Positions 10,343 through 21,344 of a stretch of DNA of 64,000 nucleotides are shown one piece after another. The notes below the pieces were generated by a model. The model was not told the origin of the DNA and did not search any database. It was given only the letters and a program-made list of their open reading frames with translations. Positions within the stretch are counted from its first letter, which is position 1, and the number at the start of each line of letters is the position of its first letter. The stretch comes from Macrothele yani (Eukaryota > Arthropoda > Arachnida > Araneae > Macrothelidae). A program made the translations under genes and the position numbers. The stretch covers positions 53,267,336-53,331,335 of the forward strand of contig CM077006.1 in the NCBI GenBank assembly GCA_039090855.1, in the 5' to 3' direction.

Positions 10343-11237
10343 CAAGGTTTGTCCGGAAAGTAATGAGACCACTTTTCCTGAGCCAATCCGAAGGACGGAA
10401 TCTCCAGGTGTGACGATCGATGTCTCGTCAGTTGTTTCTGAGCTTTTACAGAGTGAGGATCGCTTGCGAAGTGCACAACTGTGTGAGCGTCGCGTAACGG
10501 TCAAAATGCTGAAGAGTGCCGAACAGCGATACGCGGTAAAGTTTTATGTTAAACTTGAAAAAATCCGTTTTTTTTTTTTTGAGAAAGTGATAACAGGTGA
10601 TGAAACGTGGGTCTTTGAGTACGATCCGGAAACGAAGAGACAGAGCTCAGAGTGGCACACTGCCGATTCTCCTCGACCAAAGAAGGCTCCAATGTGCAAA
10701 TCGCTGCTCATTGTCTTCTTTGACTGCAAAGGTGTTGTCCATAAGGACTTCGTACCACCCGGACAAACTGTCGACGCTGCATTTTACGTGGAAGTGCTTC
10801 AACTGGTGAAGTACAGAGTTGCGCGCGTCCGCCCGGAGATCACCAACTCTTGGGTTCTTCACCCCGATAATGCGCAGAGCCATGCGTCGCCGAGAGTGAG
10901 CGAGTTTCTGGCAAAACACAACGTGGCAACACTGCCGCAACCTCCTTACAGCCCGGAATTGGCCCCGGCTGACTTCTTTTTTGTTTTCCCGGCTCAAATC
11001 CAGCCTGAAAGGACACCATTTTGGGATAGTTACAAACGTGCAGACTGCCGCGCCGAGTGCTTTGAAAGCGATCCCTGTTCCCGACTTCCGGGCAAGCTAC
11101 GCTGCGTGGCAGAACTGCTGGCAGCGGTGTATTGTTGTTCAATAATGCTATTTCGAGGAATTTTAATGTTATGTAAGTATAACTTTAATTAAACGTCTGT
11201 TATTGAATGAGTCTCATTACTTCATGGACAGACCTTG
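10343..11237 (+). mobile_element. Internally deleted mariner element
   Basis: The TIRs read CAAGGTTTGTCCGGAAAGTA at the left and, inverted, CAAGGTCTGTCCATGAAGTA at the right; both continue ATGAGAC. TA flanks are at 10341-10342 and 11238-11239. At 895 bp it is about 400 bp shorter than a usual 1.3-kb mariner; the missing part is the N-terminal DNA-binding region. Confidence 0.9.
10410..11192 (+). pseudogene. Mariner (DD34D) transposase, N-terminally deleted
   Basis: The 260-codon frame carries the catalytic core of a mariner transposase: VITGDETWVFEYDPETKRQ (first Asp), LIVFFDCKGVVHKDFVPPGQ, VLHPDNAQSHASPRVSEFL (second Asp) and PYSPELAPADFFFV (third Asp). The last two Asp are separated by 34 residues, the DD34D spacing of true mariners. 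The helix-turn-helix domains expected upstream are absent. After ADFFF the frame shifts; the usual FPRLKSSLKG tail is readable in another frame. A run of 14 T near 10570 codes a Phe string that looks like slippage. Confidence 0.85.
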
Positions 11238-11319
11238 TATGTATATGTACAACCCGTGTACATGATAAAATAAAAGACTTTAAATTTCACATTAACTTCC
11301 TTATGCACTGGTCTTCAAT

Positions 11320-12268
11320 GTATCTGTATATCATGAAAGAAATACGGGATTACGCCATATAATACAAATTTTGAAGATGACATCATCTTCAAAATTTGTA
11401 TCTGTATATCATGAAAGAAATACGGGATTACGCCATATAATACAAATTTTGAAGATGACATCATCTTCAAAATTTGTATCTGTATATCATGAAAGAAATA
11501 CGGGATTACGCCATATAATACAAATTTTGAAGATGACATCATCTTCAAAATTTGTATCTGTATATCTTGAAAGAAATACGGGATTACGCCATATAATACA
11601 AATTTTGAAGATGACATCATCTTCAAAATTTGTATCTGTATATCTTGAAAGAAATACGGGATTACGCCATATAATACAAATTTTGAAGATGACATCTTCT
11701 TCAAAATTTGTATCTGTATATCATGAAAGAAATACGGGATTACGCCATATAATACAAATTTTGAAGATGACATCATCTTCAAAATTTGTATCTGTATATC
11801 TTGAAAGAAATACGGGATTACGCCATATAATACAAATTTTGAAGATGACATCTTCTTCAAAATTTGTATCTGTATATCATGAAAGAAATACGGGATTACG
11901 CCATATAATACAAATTTTGAAGATGACATCATCTTCAAAATTTGTATCTGTATATCTTGAAAGAAATACGGGATTACGCCATATAATACAAATTTTGAAG
12001 ATGACATCTTCTTCAAAATTTGTATCTGTATATCATGAAAGAAATACGGGATTACGCCATATAATACAAATTTTGAAGATGACATCATCTTCAAAATTTG
12101 TATCTGTATATCTTGAAAGAAATACGGGATTACGCCATATAATACAAATTTTGAAGATGACATCTTCTTCAAAATTTGTATCTGTATATCATGAAAGAAA
12201 TACGGGATTACGCCATATAATACAAATTTTGAAGATGACATCATCTTCAAAATTTGTATCTGTATATA
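11320..12268. repeat. 78-bp palindromic satellite, about 12 units
   Basis: Each 78-bp unit contains a 36-bp near-perfect palindrome: a 17-nt arm ACAAATTTTGAAGATGA, a 2-nt centre CA, and the inverse arm. The arms are separated by about 42 bp containing 'gaaatacgggattacgcc'. Because 78 is divisible by three, both strands stay open for more than 900 bases (repeating 26-residue units), which is an artefact of periodicity, not a gene. Two variants (catga/cttga and catcatctt/catcttctt) alternate in the right half, giving a 156-bp dimer. Part of the unit matches the element at 27584-27898. Confidence 0.93.
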
Positions 12269-13351
12269 TTTCTCAAATTCATAGGATTATTAACATCCAC
12301 AGCAAGAAAGATAACATGAAGAGTAACTTAAAATTGCTCATTAAAGACTTATATACAATAACTATCCATGTAACTTCATTTTTAAATACCTTTCGAAATT
12401 ACAATTCAAAAAATTAACATCAATACATTTTACTGACCCAGGACCTACAATAGTAAAAGGGTTTGTTTACACCGAGTACTACTCAATGGGTATCTTGTGG
12501 GGAAGGCACATCCACATACAGGTTTTGCATAAATACTACTCGCCATTATTTCACTGTGGGCTTCATTTTCCTAATCAACAATTTTGCTTAACCGGGACTG
12601 TCTTCTATCTGATATTTCAGCTTGTTTCGCACTGGGCGTGGTCGATATGGTTGGTTAAGTTTTTGGGTTGCGATTACATGTTTCATGTTCTGCTTTTACT
12701 TCGGTTTCTTTGTAGTCTAATAGTATTAGTCCTTTATTCCGGCTAAGGTTGCCTGCTTTAAGGTATGTTTTATTCGTTGTATTGCGGTTCACAGTGGTGG
12801 AAATGGGAATTATTCGCTGCTCTAACCCAACGTACAAGTGAATGCCATAAAAATTTATTATGCACAAACCCATTCGCAGTAGATATAAAACAATGTAAGC
12901 AAATTTCGTTATTAAACTTTAAAATGAAATATTCACATTGAGCTGAAGTCAGAGCAGTTTTCTTTATTAAGAGGTACATTTCTTATTGAAAAGACCAATC
13001 GAAAAGCAGTGCAATTAAAAGCGTCCGCTATTAATAAGAATTAGAAAAAAAATCAACTGGTGTTCGTGATGGAGATATGCAATTGTCTTGGGCGACAAAC
13101 TAAGCTCTGCTCTCTCTGAAATACCGATTATAACTTCGATTCGGAAACATAAAAATTATCTCCTAAAATGTTTTCCAAAGTCTCACAACCGTCCGGTGGA
13201 CCTCCTCCGCGGTCTGCCGGACGGTCGGCGATTAGCTCCTGTCGTGAACTTCGCTCTCACGAAACACTTTACTATAGCTTATTAGAGCAGACGGAATTTT
13301 TTTTATTTTTGAAACGACGAACAATTCATACAATACGGCGTCATTAATTAC
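12269..13351. other. Unassigned DNA
   Basis: No gene recognised. A GC-rich hairpin (ccgtccgg at 13189 with its inverse ccggacgg at 13218) stands out from the AT-rich surroundings. Confidence 0.5.
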
Positions 13352-13567
13352 TTTTTTTTATTGGAGGGTTTAACGACCACCGTGAGCCACTCAATGGGCT
13401 ATAAGCAGTCGCCCGTCCCTAATTTAGGACCACTGGTTCCAGGGAAGGGAGAGAGCCAGTGTCTTAAGACAAATACAACACCCATGCCTCACCGGGATTC
13501 GAACCCGGACCCATCTCAGACGAATAGTCAGAAGCCAGTGCTTAGACCACTGCTCCGCGGGGGCGAC
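13352..13567 (-). repeat. tRNA-derived SINE, family 1
   Basis: Read on the minus strand: a tRNA-like head near 13567 with A box 'cagtggtctaagc' and B box 'gggttcgaatcccgg', then 'gaggcatggg', 'gggagagagccagtg'-type body, 'ccctaaattagggacgggcg', 'actgcttatagcccattgag', and a tail 'gtggtcgttaaaccctccaa' running into poly-A. The same consensus recurs at 34437, 34907, 35233, 45108, 58531, 59036 and 62656. Confidence 0.85.
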
Positions 13568-14582
13568 CATTATTGCTTAGCAAAGCCTAGATTATGTTTT
13601 AAAGTTAAAAAATAAACTGAAAATGACACATCTGGAGCTGGGTGGGCAAGAAAAGTTTTAAGGTAGACTCCAACGCACCCTCGCATTCCTGTGTCGACGT
13701 ACCTGGGTACAACACGTTATTAAGTATAGGTGTTCCTAATAATTTGCTACTTCAGTGTATTCATGAGTATAACATCGATATCTTAACCCGCGACTCTCAA
13801 GCTTGACTACGAAACCAATCTTTCTTTATGAAGAAAAATTGAGAATGGGAACAGAGAAACGAACTGACGCAAATCGAGTAAGTAAAAAAAGAAGAAACAG
13901 ACTGGAAAGGAATTAAAATTCAACGATCTCCAGACTTGTTTTATTCGTTTGATGACAGTGAACTTAGATTGTGAATACAGATCGATGACAACCTTCTAAA
14001 AATAAAATAGGAAAGGAAGAAAGAAATGAAGATAACTAGGAGAAGTAACATAACTTCCTGGTAATCAATTGCGGGACTACACGACTGAAAGTGCACTGTG
14101 ATATCTTGTACAGGAAGCTAGCTGAAGAAAGTATAACTGTCGCCACAGGTGTTCCTGGTTTGACGAACTATCAAAGACGTCACTGCGTTAGAGAAACTGC
14201 TCATGAAATAGAAATTTATCACCGAGGAAAATCAATAGTCTATCAGATTTTGCAGATATTTTACAAGAGACACAAAATCTTCGCACTTATATAACGAATC
14301 ACATTAGTGTTGTATCTATAAAATGGCCGAAAGAAGAGATTCTTCAGAACAGACACGAAACTAACGCATAGCACAGACATATGTTTAATGGCACGGATAT
14401 TGCACGTAACCTAATACCTTCGCAATTTTTCCTTTAGAAGCATTTCTTTCCGTTATTGGGAATACGAGCAAAAATATATTTTTATCAGAAAGAAGGACCG
14501 AACGTCATTTAGATGTGACCTAGGGAAAGACAGAGATGACACCGTCCTCTACAAAGGCAGAGAAATCATGACGAGGTATTTA
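13568..14582. other. Unassigned DNA
   Basis: AT-rich, with no recognised gene or repeat. An open frame of 67 codons at 14091-14294 has no recognisable domain. Confidence 0.5.
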
Positions 14583-16298
14583 AACGAGGGTTGTATCGAC
14601 AGTAATGCAAAAATGGGCATACATTTTTTTATTAACTGACAGAGGTCATTCAAATTGCACATGTTGGTAGAGGGAGTAACTCTTCCTCTATAGTATCCCT
14701 TCTTCTTCATTGCAGGTAAATAATGGACCCCAAGCAGAAGCAACGTGCCGTCATTGAGTTCTTGACGAAGAAAGGGTGCAGGCTGTCCGACATCCACAGA
14801 AGGCTACAGAATGTTTACGGAGATGACACCATTGACAAAAGCAATGAGAACAGATGGACGAAGAAGTTTAAAGAAGGAAAAACCACCATTGAAAACAAAT
14901 TATGAAGTGGTAGGCCATCATCTGCGACCTCTGACACGAATCTTCAGCAAGTAGATGCATTGATTCGCGCGGAGAGACGAGTGACAAAATCCGTGAGCTT
15001 GTTGTACAACTGGACTGTGATCACAATGCCATACAGAAAATAGTGGAATACTTTGGGGTATCGGAAAATGTGTGTGCAAAAAAAGTGTGGCAGTTGTTGG
15101 GACTTCGCCGACAGAGTGCGCAGCTGAAGAGACGAACGCCAGATGTGAGAAGATTGCGGACATGTGAGGAACGCGTGGGAAAGGCGGCAGAGATGATACG
15201 GCAGAGGCCGTACTGTAAGAACTGATGTTCATGAGACATGACGCGAAAGACAAACGACGAAATATTCAGTGTGTGTGAGTGTTTGTGTATTTACATCTAA
15301 TTCATATAAAATGATCTGCAATAAATTAGTAGTATACCTTTGATGTGCGACTCTCTTGGAGTAAGTTAGTGTGCATCCTACTCTGTGAACAAGAATCAGA
15401 AGAAGATGATGGTGAGCCGTAGCACGGACGAGGTAAGAAGTTAAATATAAATACCTCTAATTACCGAAATTGAATTGAACGCGAAAAGTAAGAGCAGCAG
15501 TTGACACCCGATTTGAAGAAGAGACTGGTGGGAGTCTGCTCTGATCTTCTGGAAGCGTTTAAAACCAATGAAGACACGTTTTTATTTTTTCGATCTGGTG
15601 ACAGGAGATGAAACGTGGGCTTATCTTTACTATCCGGAAACTAAAAATCATTCCATAGAATGGCGTCACATCTCTTCGCCAAGGCCTTAGAAGTTCAAGA
15701 GCCAGCAATCAGCACAGAAAGCCATGATGACTTTTTTTTTTTTTAAGATCACAGGAGTGTCATTCTCCTTGATTTTCTGGAACGTGGGCTTGCCGTGACC
15801 AGCGAGCTGTACATTGAGACACTCAAGAAGCTTAAAGAAGCCATTAGGAGGAAGAGACCAAACACGAATCTGAAAAGGATCCATATTCACCATGACAGTG
15901 CGAGGCCACACACATCTTTGGCAACAAATCAGGCGATCAGCATATTAGGTGGGTCGGTGGTCCCTCATCCATCGTATAGCCCAGATTTGGCGCCCACCGA
16001 CTTCCACCTGTTCGGTCTAATGACGGACAGTCTCCGGGGACAACGATTTGATGACACAGACGAGGTGAATGTGGCTGTGAAGAAGTGGGTACAACAGTCC
16101 AAACCTGAATTTTTTCAAAGAGGATTCGAGAGTTGGGTTCAGCGATGACGCAAACGCATCTCTTGTGGTGGAGACTATGTTGAGTAGTACCTTTGCATAG
16201 AGAAATAGTTACTCTACCAACATGTGCAATCTGAATGACCTCTGTCAGTTAATAAAAAAGTTATGCCCACTTTTGCATTACTTTCGGTACAACCCTGG
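14583..16298 (+). mobile_element. Mariner element with long TIRs (about 85 bp)
   Basis: The left end (from about 14587) and the inverted right end (to 16296) match for roughly 85 bp: 'agggttgta', then 'agtaatgcaaaa', 'tttttattaactgacagagg', 'tcattca', 'attgcacatgttggtagag'. TA dinucleotides lie at 14581-14582 and 16299-16300. TIRs this long are unusual for mariner, in which about 30 bp is normal. The element is 1.7 kb, longer than usual, and about 250 bp between 15240 and 15490 shows no transposase similarity. Confidence 0.8.
14723..16148 (+). pseudogene. Mariner (DD34D) transposase pseudogene
   Basis: It begins MDPKQKQRAVIEFLTKKGCR with a first helix-turn-helix and IDKSNENRWTKKFKEGKTTI, then stops at 14903. 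Further pieces are LVTGDETWAYLYYPETKN (first Asp, about 15595), IHHDSARPHTSLATNQAISI (second Asp) and YSPDLAPTDFHLFG (third Asp, 34 residues on), ending ESWVQR. Stops and frameshifts are frequent in the middle; the 3' third (15795-16148) is cleanly open. Confidence 0.82.
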
Positions 16299-16413
16299 TA
16301 TACACACCTCTAAAACACCCCCAACACCTCCAAATTTCTTCAGACACCCTCATAAAAGAGATTGCAACACCCCAGATTTGAAGGTGTGTAACACACACAC
16401 AAATGCGCAAATA

Positions 16414-17310
16414 CACCGAAGAGCCAAAACATCATGACCACCTGCCAAATATGATGTTAGTCTATTACGTGCCTCCGAAACAGCTTTTCCCTAGCGAAGT
16501 ATCGACGCTACAAAATTTTTAAAGGTGTCTTGTGGTGTTTGATACTAACATGTTACCAGGCGGTCCTTTAACTCTTCTAAATTACGTGTTAGGGCCGCCG
16601 CAGATCGTATCGGCTGATCCAACACAAACTCCAGATGTTCGACTGGATTGATGTCTGCGGAATTTGGAGGCCAGAAAAATACCTGGAAGTCTTCTTCATG
16701 TTCCGCAAACCATTCTCAAATACTCTAAGCAGTGTTGCATGGCGCATTATTCTTCTGAAAGAAGGCACTACTATAGAGGAAATACCGTTGCCATGAAAGG
16801 ATGTATCTGGTCAGCAACTATGTTTAGATAGGTGATAGACGTCATAGTTTACTGCTCATGAATGACTGAACCAGGGTTTCCTAGCAGAACATTCCCCAAA
16901 GCATTATACTTCCTCCACCGGCTTGTTTACGTTCAGCGGTGCATTCTGGTTCTAACACTTCCTCAGGTAATCACACGTACCACATGGTGCAACATGAAAC
17001 GAGATTTATTGGAACAGACAACTTTTCCCAATTATTCAAGGTCCAGTTTTGATACTCCCCTGCGCATTGTAGGCCCTTTCGACGGTAAACCGAGGTTAGC
17101 ATGGGCACTCGGAGCAGCCTGTGGCTACGCAGCCCCATTTTCAGTAAGGTTTGACGTACCGTGTGTTGTGAGACATTACTACCGTCACCAGCATTCAAAT
17201 TACTGGCGAGTTGTACCAGAGTATCCCTTCTGTTGGCTTGTACCATACCGGACATCCTTCCCTCAACTCTAGCATCGATGAGCAGTAGCCGGCTCACACG
17301 GCCACACCTT
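16414..17310 (-). mobile_element. Truncated Tc1-like element, family B
   Basis: The left end has the TIR 'caccgaagagccaaaacatc' followed by 'atgaccacctgcc' after a TA (16412-16413). The matching right TIR is missing. On the minus strand 16971-17297 encodes SNLNAGDGSNVSQHTVRQTL and MGLRSHRLLRVPMLTSVYRR, the second DNA-binding part of a Tc1-like transposase; the catalytic half downstream is degenerate. The segment at 41160-41712 is the same family in the opposite orientation. Confidence 0.7.
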
Positions 17311-17342
17311 GCCAGAGGTTCATGGTTTGACTTTTACACCCC

Positions 17343-17942
17343 TATGTTAAAGCCTAACTTCGATGTGCATCCTCTGCTGTTTAACCATCTGATATGTATA
17401 TTAACATTTCTTCGACCCACCGTGAAAACTGCCCCCATTAAGTTCAAGATGTGAGCATTTCTGGACACCTCTCTACAAAGAGCATTGTTCACTTACCTCC
17501 TCACAAGAAAGCAAAGTCTAAAAACCGAACTCCGCGACTCCGTCGGATCGGACAATAAAGAAATGAAAGATAGAGTGTCCTACATCATTAACGCAGCTGC
17601 ACGGAATTGGGGATAACGGGACCGTCTCCAAATAAGAGCTAAGAAAAAGGGAGAAGATTCAAACTCACTATATTAAAAATGGTTATTATTACCATTGTTA
17701 AAATCTATGATCAGCATAGTAAAGATCTAGAACAAGAGTGGTATTTGTAATCATATTTTTTTCTACGAAACGATGTCATTTTTATAATTAAAATAATTGT
17801 TCGAGCATAAAGGAAACATGACATGAAAACGACAGAGAGTTCCTTTCCCCCATATGTACCTGCAGCACAGCTACAAAATCCACTTTGTCAAGAAATTCCC
17901 CTTCGTAGTTATGAATGGAAAACAAATCATCATGAAGAAATA
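17343..17942. other. Unassigned DNA
   Basis: No feature recognised. Confidence 0.45.
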
Positions 17943-19345
17943 CACTCACGGACAATGAAATTCGGCAACCTAGGAGAAAACATGCTACAACCGCGTAACT
18001 TTGCAAATAGCTATAGAGTGCGTGCTGGTATGCAAACGATCCGCATTTGGTGCGATTGCGCATGACCACACACCCCATGGTGACGCTGGAAGCAGGAACC
18101 GGCGCGGCGTGTAGTCAATGCCCCATAAAAGCGAAAAGCACCGGCCGACGCAAGCAAGAGTACAGAGTGACAAGAATGCCGGGTAGACGCCAGAGACGTT
18201 GATTTACGCAACTTACGGACTTTGAGAGAGGACTGATCATCGGGCTGAAAACCGCAGGGTGGTAGGCACGCCGTATAGCCCGCCGCGTGGATCATTCTGA
18301 CCATACCGTCCGACTGTGTTAGGAGCAGTGCACACGTGACGGCAGTGCCACACAGCGGAGCGGCTCCGGACAGACAAGGAGGATGACCAGTAGAGAGGAT
18401 CGACAGATCGTGCGCCAGGCCCGAACATATCCCACGAGGACCCGGTCCACTATACAGGCAGATGCAGCGGCTCCTGTGTGACTATGAACGATTTCCCGAT
18501 GCCTCGCGGAAGCTAATCTGTGATCCTAGCACCCCTTACGTGTGCTGACATTAACACCGGAACATCGCCGGTTCCGTGTGCAGCGGTGCCAGGCCAGAGT
18601 GACGTGGAACGCCACAGACGGGCGACGTGGGTTGTTTAGCGATGAGTGCCGCTTCGTTCTGGGGACAGATGATCATCGTGTCCGGGTGTGGAGGTCCCCG
18701 GGTCAACGGCACAATCCCAACCTCTCTATTGAGCGCCACACCTCCCACACTGCAGGCATTCTGGTCTGGGGAGCCATGGCCTACAATAGCCGATCAGCTC
18801 TAGTAGTTGATACGTGGATCATTGACGGGCCATCGGTATGTCGATGAGATCCTACAGCCCCATGTGCTCCCATTCGTAGCCGGGATTTCTGGTGCGCTAT
18901 CCAGCAGGATAATACCCTCCAGCACACGGCTCGTGTTGCCCAGGACTGCCTACGTCATGTCCAGACACTTCCATGGCCTGCCTGCTCCCCGGACATGTCC
19001 CCTATCGAGCATGTGTGGGAACAGTTGAAACGCCAGCTGCCGCTGTGCTCCACTATCCGAGATTTGGAGCACACCGTCCAACGCGTGTGGGCCAGTCTGT
19101 CGCAGGACAACATCAGGCGTCTGTTCGCCTCCATGCCGGAGCGTATTGCAGCATGTATCGTCGCATCAGTCGTTGCGACGCGCTATTGAAGATGAAAGGT
19201 CTGCGTGCCACAGGTCCCTTTGTAATTTTCCTGAAACTTTGTTTTTGCCATCATGTATATCATTCATTTGTATCATTACGTCCATAAAATTTCAGTTCCA
19301 TCCGATGTTTCCTTCTGGGTGCGCAAATTTCATTGTCCGTGAATG
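17943..19345 (+). mobile_element. Tc1-like element
   Basis: The TIRs read CACTCACGGACAATGAAATT at the left and, inverted, CATTCACGGACAATGAAATT at the right. TA flanks are at 17941-17942 and 19346-19347. Length is 1403 bp. Confidence 0.9.
18176..19189 (+). pseudogene. Tc1-like transposase pseudogene
   Basis: It starts MPGRRQRR and soon meets a stop, then shows LTDFERGLIIGLKTAGW (helix-turn-helix). The core is visible as LFSDECRFVLGTDDHRVRVW (first Asp), AGILVWGAMAYNSRS, IQQDNTLQHTARVAQ (second Asp) and MSPIEHVWEQLKRQL (final Glu), ending VVATRY. Spacing of the last pair is 32 residues by eye. At least two frameshifts and several stops. Confidence 0.8.
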
Positions 19346-19347
19346 TA

Positions 19348-19671
19348 ATTCTACACAATTACATGGAAGGCGCACACAAACGTCAGCATCTGCAAATAAG
19401 AGCAGTATTTTCCACCCCTTTGCATGTAGACATCTCTTCAGAAAACTTGAAAATGTTCATCTCTGCCAAGCGGGAATCGAACCTGTCTCCCACGACCACG
19501 ATGATGCAATTTTCGACTTTTTTTCAAGAGATAGGAAACAGTTGAATATTCTATGTGTAATAAAATTTATCATAGGCGCCGACTATGCGGGGGCAAGGTG
19601 AATCTTGCCCCTTCATAATTTTACTGATGGAGGCAGTGCCCACCCAATATTTTTCGCCCAGTTTAATTAAA
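19348..19671. other. Unassigned DNA between two Tc1-like elements
   Basis: Near 19470 there is a T-arm-like 'gggaatcgaacctg' on the minus strand but no complete tRNA. Around 19575-19620 an inverted pair 'gggggcaag'/'cttgcccc' occurs. No gene. Confidence 0.4.
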
Positions 19672-19673
19672 TA

Positions 19674-21084
19674 CACTCATCGTCAAAAAAATAGTTGCAC
19701 CCAGAAGGAAGCAACCGACAGCAATGAAACTTTGGGGATAGGTTTGACATCGTTAAACATGCAAATGATTCAAGTATCACGCTCGGCCGCGCATGTGACG
19801 CATGCAAGGAGGGGTCGTAGCGCTGTGCCTGACCAGCTATATAAGGTTGTCCCGTTGCTGCTGGCCATTCTGACTCGTGCTGTTTTGTGTTGGTTGCATC
19901 CTTTGCAAGTGAAGTACGCCTCGGAGAAAAGTTCGGAAGCAATTCGAGCAGTTGGAAGAGTTCGAGAGGAGCCGCATCTTCGGGCTCCGGGAAGTGGGAT
20001 GATCTTATCGTCGGTTTGCGCGCCATACCGGTCGTGCGGATATCACCATAGCATGCTGTTGACGGCAGTGGACAGAACGAGACACGCAGCAGCGACAGGA
20101 AGGATCTGGGAGACCTAGACGAACCACGGAGAGACAGGATGATGGGTTGTCAGACATGCGCGAAGTGACCCAGCAGCAAGGACTGCGGATATTCAGGGAG
20201 CAGTGGTGTCCACCATGCATCATCCGATTAGTGCCAGCACCACTGGCAAAAGGCTGCATCACCTAGGACAACACGCACGCAGGCCGTTACGACGACTGTC
20301 CTGAACACCATTGTATCGTCGCCAAAGACTGCAATTGGGCAGTGCCAGACTGTCATGGAGCCACTCAGAATGGCAGCGGGTGATCTTCAGTGACGAGTCC
20401 CGCTTTTGTCTTGGAGGAGAAGACCACAGAATCCGCGTGTGGAGGCACCGTGGTCAGCGCAAAGATGAAAGATTTGTTGTCGAGCGTCACACGTCCGGAA
20501 GACGTGGTGTCATAGTGTGGGGTGCGATTGCCTACGATGCCAGATCACTTTTGGTGTTCATTACAGGCCCTTTGGCAGCCCAACGTTACATTAATGAGAT
20601 CCTGCAACCAGTGGCCCTACCTTTCCTGAACGCTCACTCCGGTGCGATTTTCCAACAGGACAACACTCGTCCGCATATTGCTGCTGTCTCGAGAGCTTGT
20701 CTTCAAGGCACTGGCACTCTGCCGTGGCCAGTTGCATCGCGAAACCTATCGCAGATTTAAAACGTGTGGGATGCTATTGGATGCGCTATCCACATTCTAC
20801 CCCTACCAAACAATCTGCAGGAACTGCGTGAGAACGATTCAAGCTGCATGGGATGGCTTATTGCAGGACACCATTAGGAACCTGTGCAACTCCATGCCGA
20901 AACGTCTAGCATGCTGTGTGAGCAAACAAGACTGCCCGACGCCATTCTTAGAGACTCTACTTATTGACGTGTAACTCGATAAATATTGCCTATAGCAGTC
21001 TCAATGTTTAATCATTTATTGTTCCTGGTAACCCTTATAGCATTGCAATCCGACACGGGTGCAACTATTTTTTGACGATGAGGG
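19674..21084 (+). mobile_element. Tc1-like element
   Basis: The TIRs read CACTCATCGTCAAAAAAATA at the left and, inverted, CCCTCATCGTCAAAAAATAG at the right, both continuing GTTGCACCC. TA flanks are at 19672-19673 and 21085-21086. Length is 1411 bp. Confidence 0.9.
19920..20974 (+). pseudogene. Tc1-like transposase pseudogene with its catalytic Glu changed to stop
   Basis: Degenerate N-terminus (QFEQLEEFERSRIFGLREVG readable near 19935), then an open stretch from 20311: VIFSDESRFCLGGEDHRIRV (first Asp), GRRGVIVWGAIAYDARS and GAIFQQDNTRPHIAAVSRAC (second Asp). The block expected to read SPDLSPIEHVWDAIG is SRNLSQI-stop-NVWDAIG: the stop at 20758-20760 falls exactly where the catalytic Glu should be. 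A frameshift follows, and the C-terminal tail is in another frame to 20974. Confidence 0.8.
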
Positions 21085-21344
21085 TAAGTTTTTGTTTTTG
21101 TGTGGCTATGTCACTTTCAGAATGTGTGAGTTGAAATATTTCTATAGAGAAAGAAATGTTTTCCTATGCTATTCAGGCTACCGTGTGCTGCGGTGCTGAT
21201 AGCAGGGATTTATATCTTTCCTTCATAGAAATGTATTATTCTTCATAAGACGGACCGAGCTAGACCTTATGAGGCCAAAACGATTTATTTCCAAAAAATT
21301 AATAAATATCAAAATAAGTAAAAACTCTCTCTCTCTCTCTGCAT

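Noticed and set aside
11315..12417. Two long open frames (311 and 348 codons) on opposite strands with 26-residue repeats
   Set aside because: They result from a 78-bp tandem repeat whose period is a multiple of three; there is no coding signal beyond the repeat.
19470..19545. tRNA gene on the minus strand
   Set aside because: Only a T-arm-like sequence is present; D arm and acceptor pairing could not be found.
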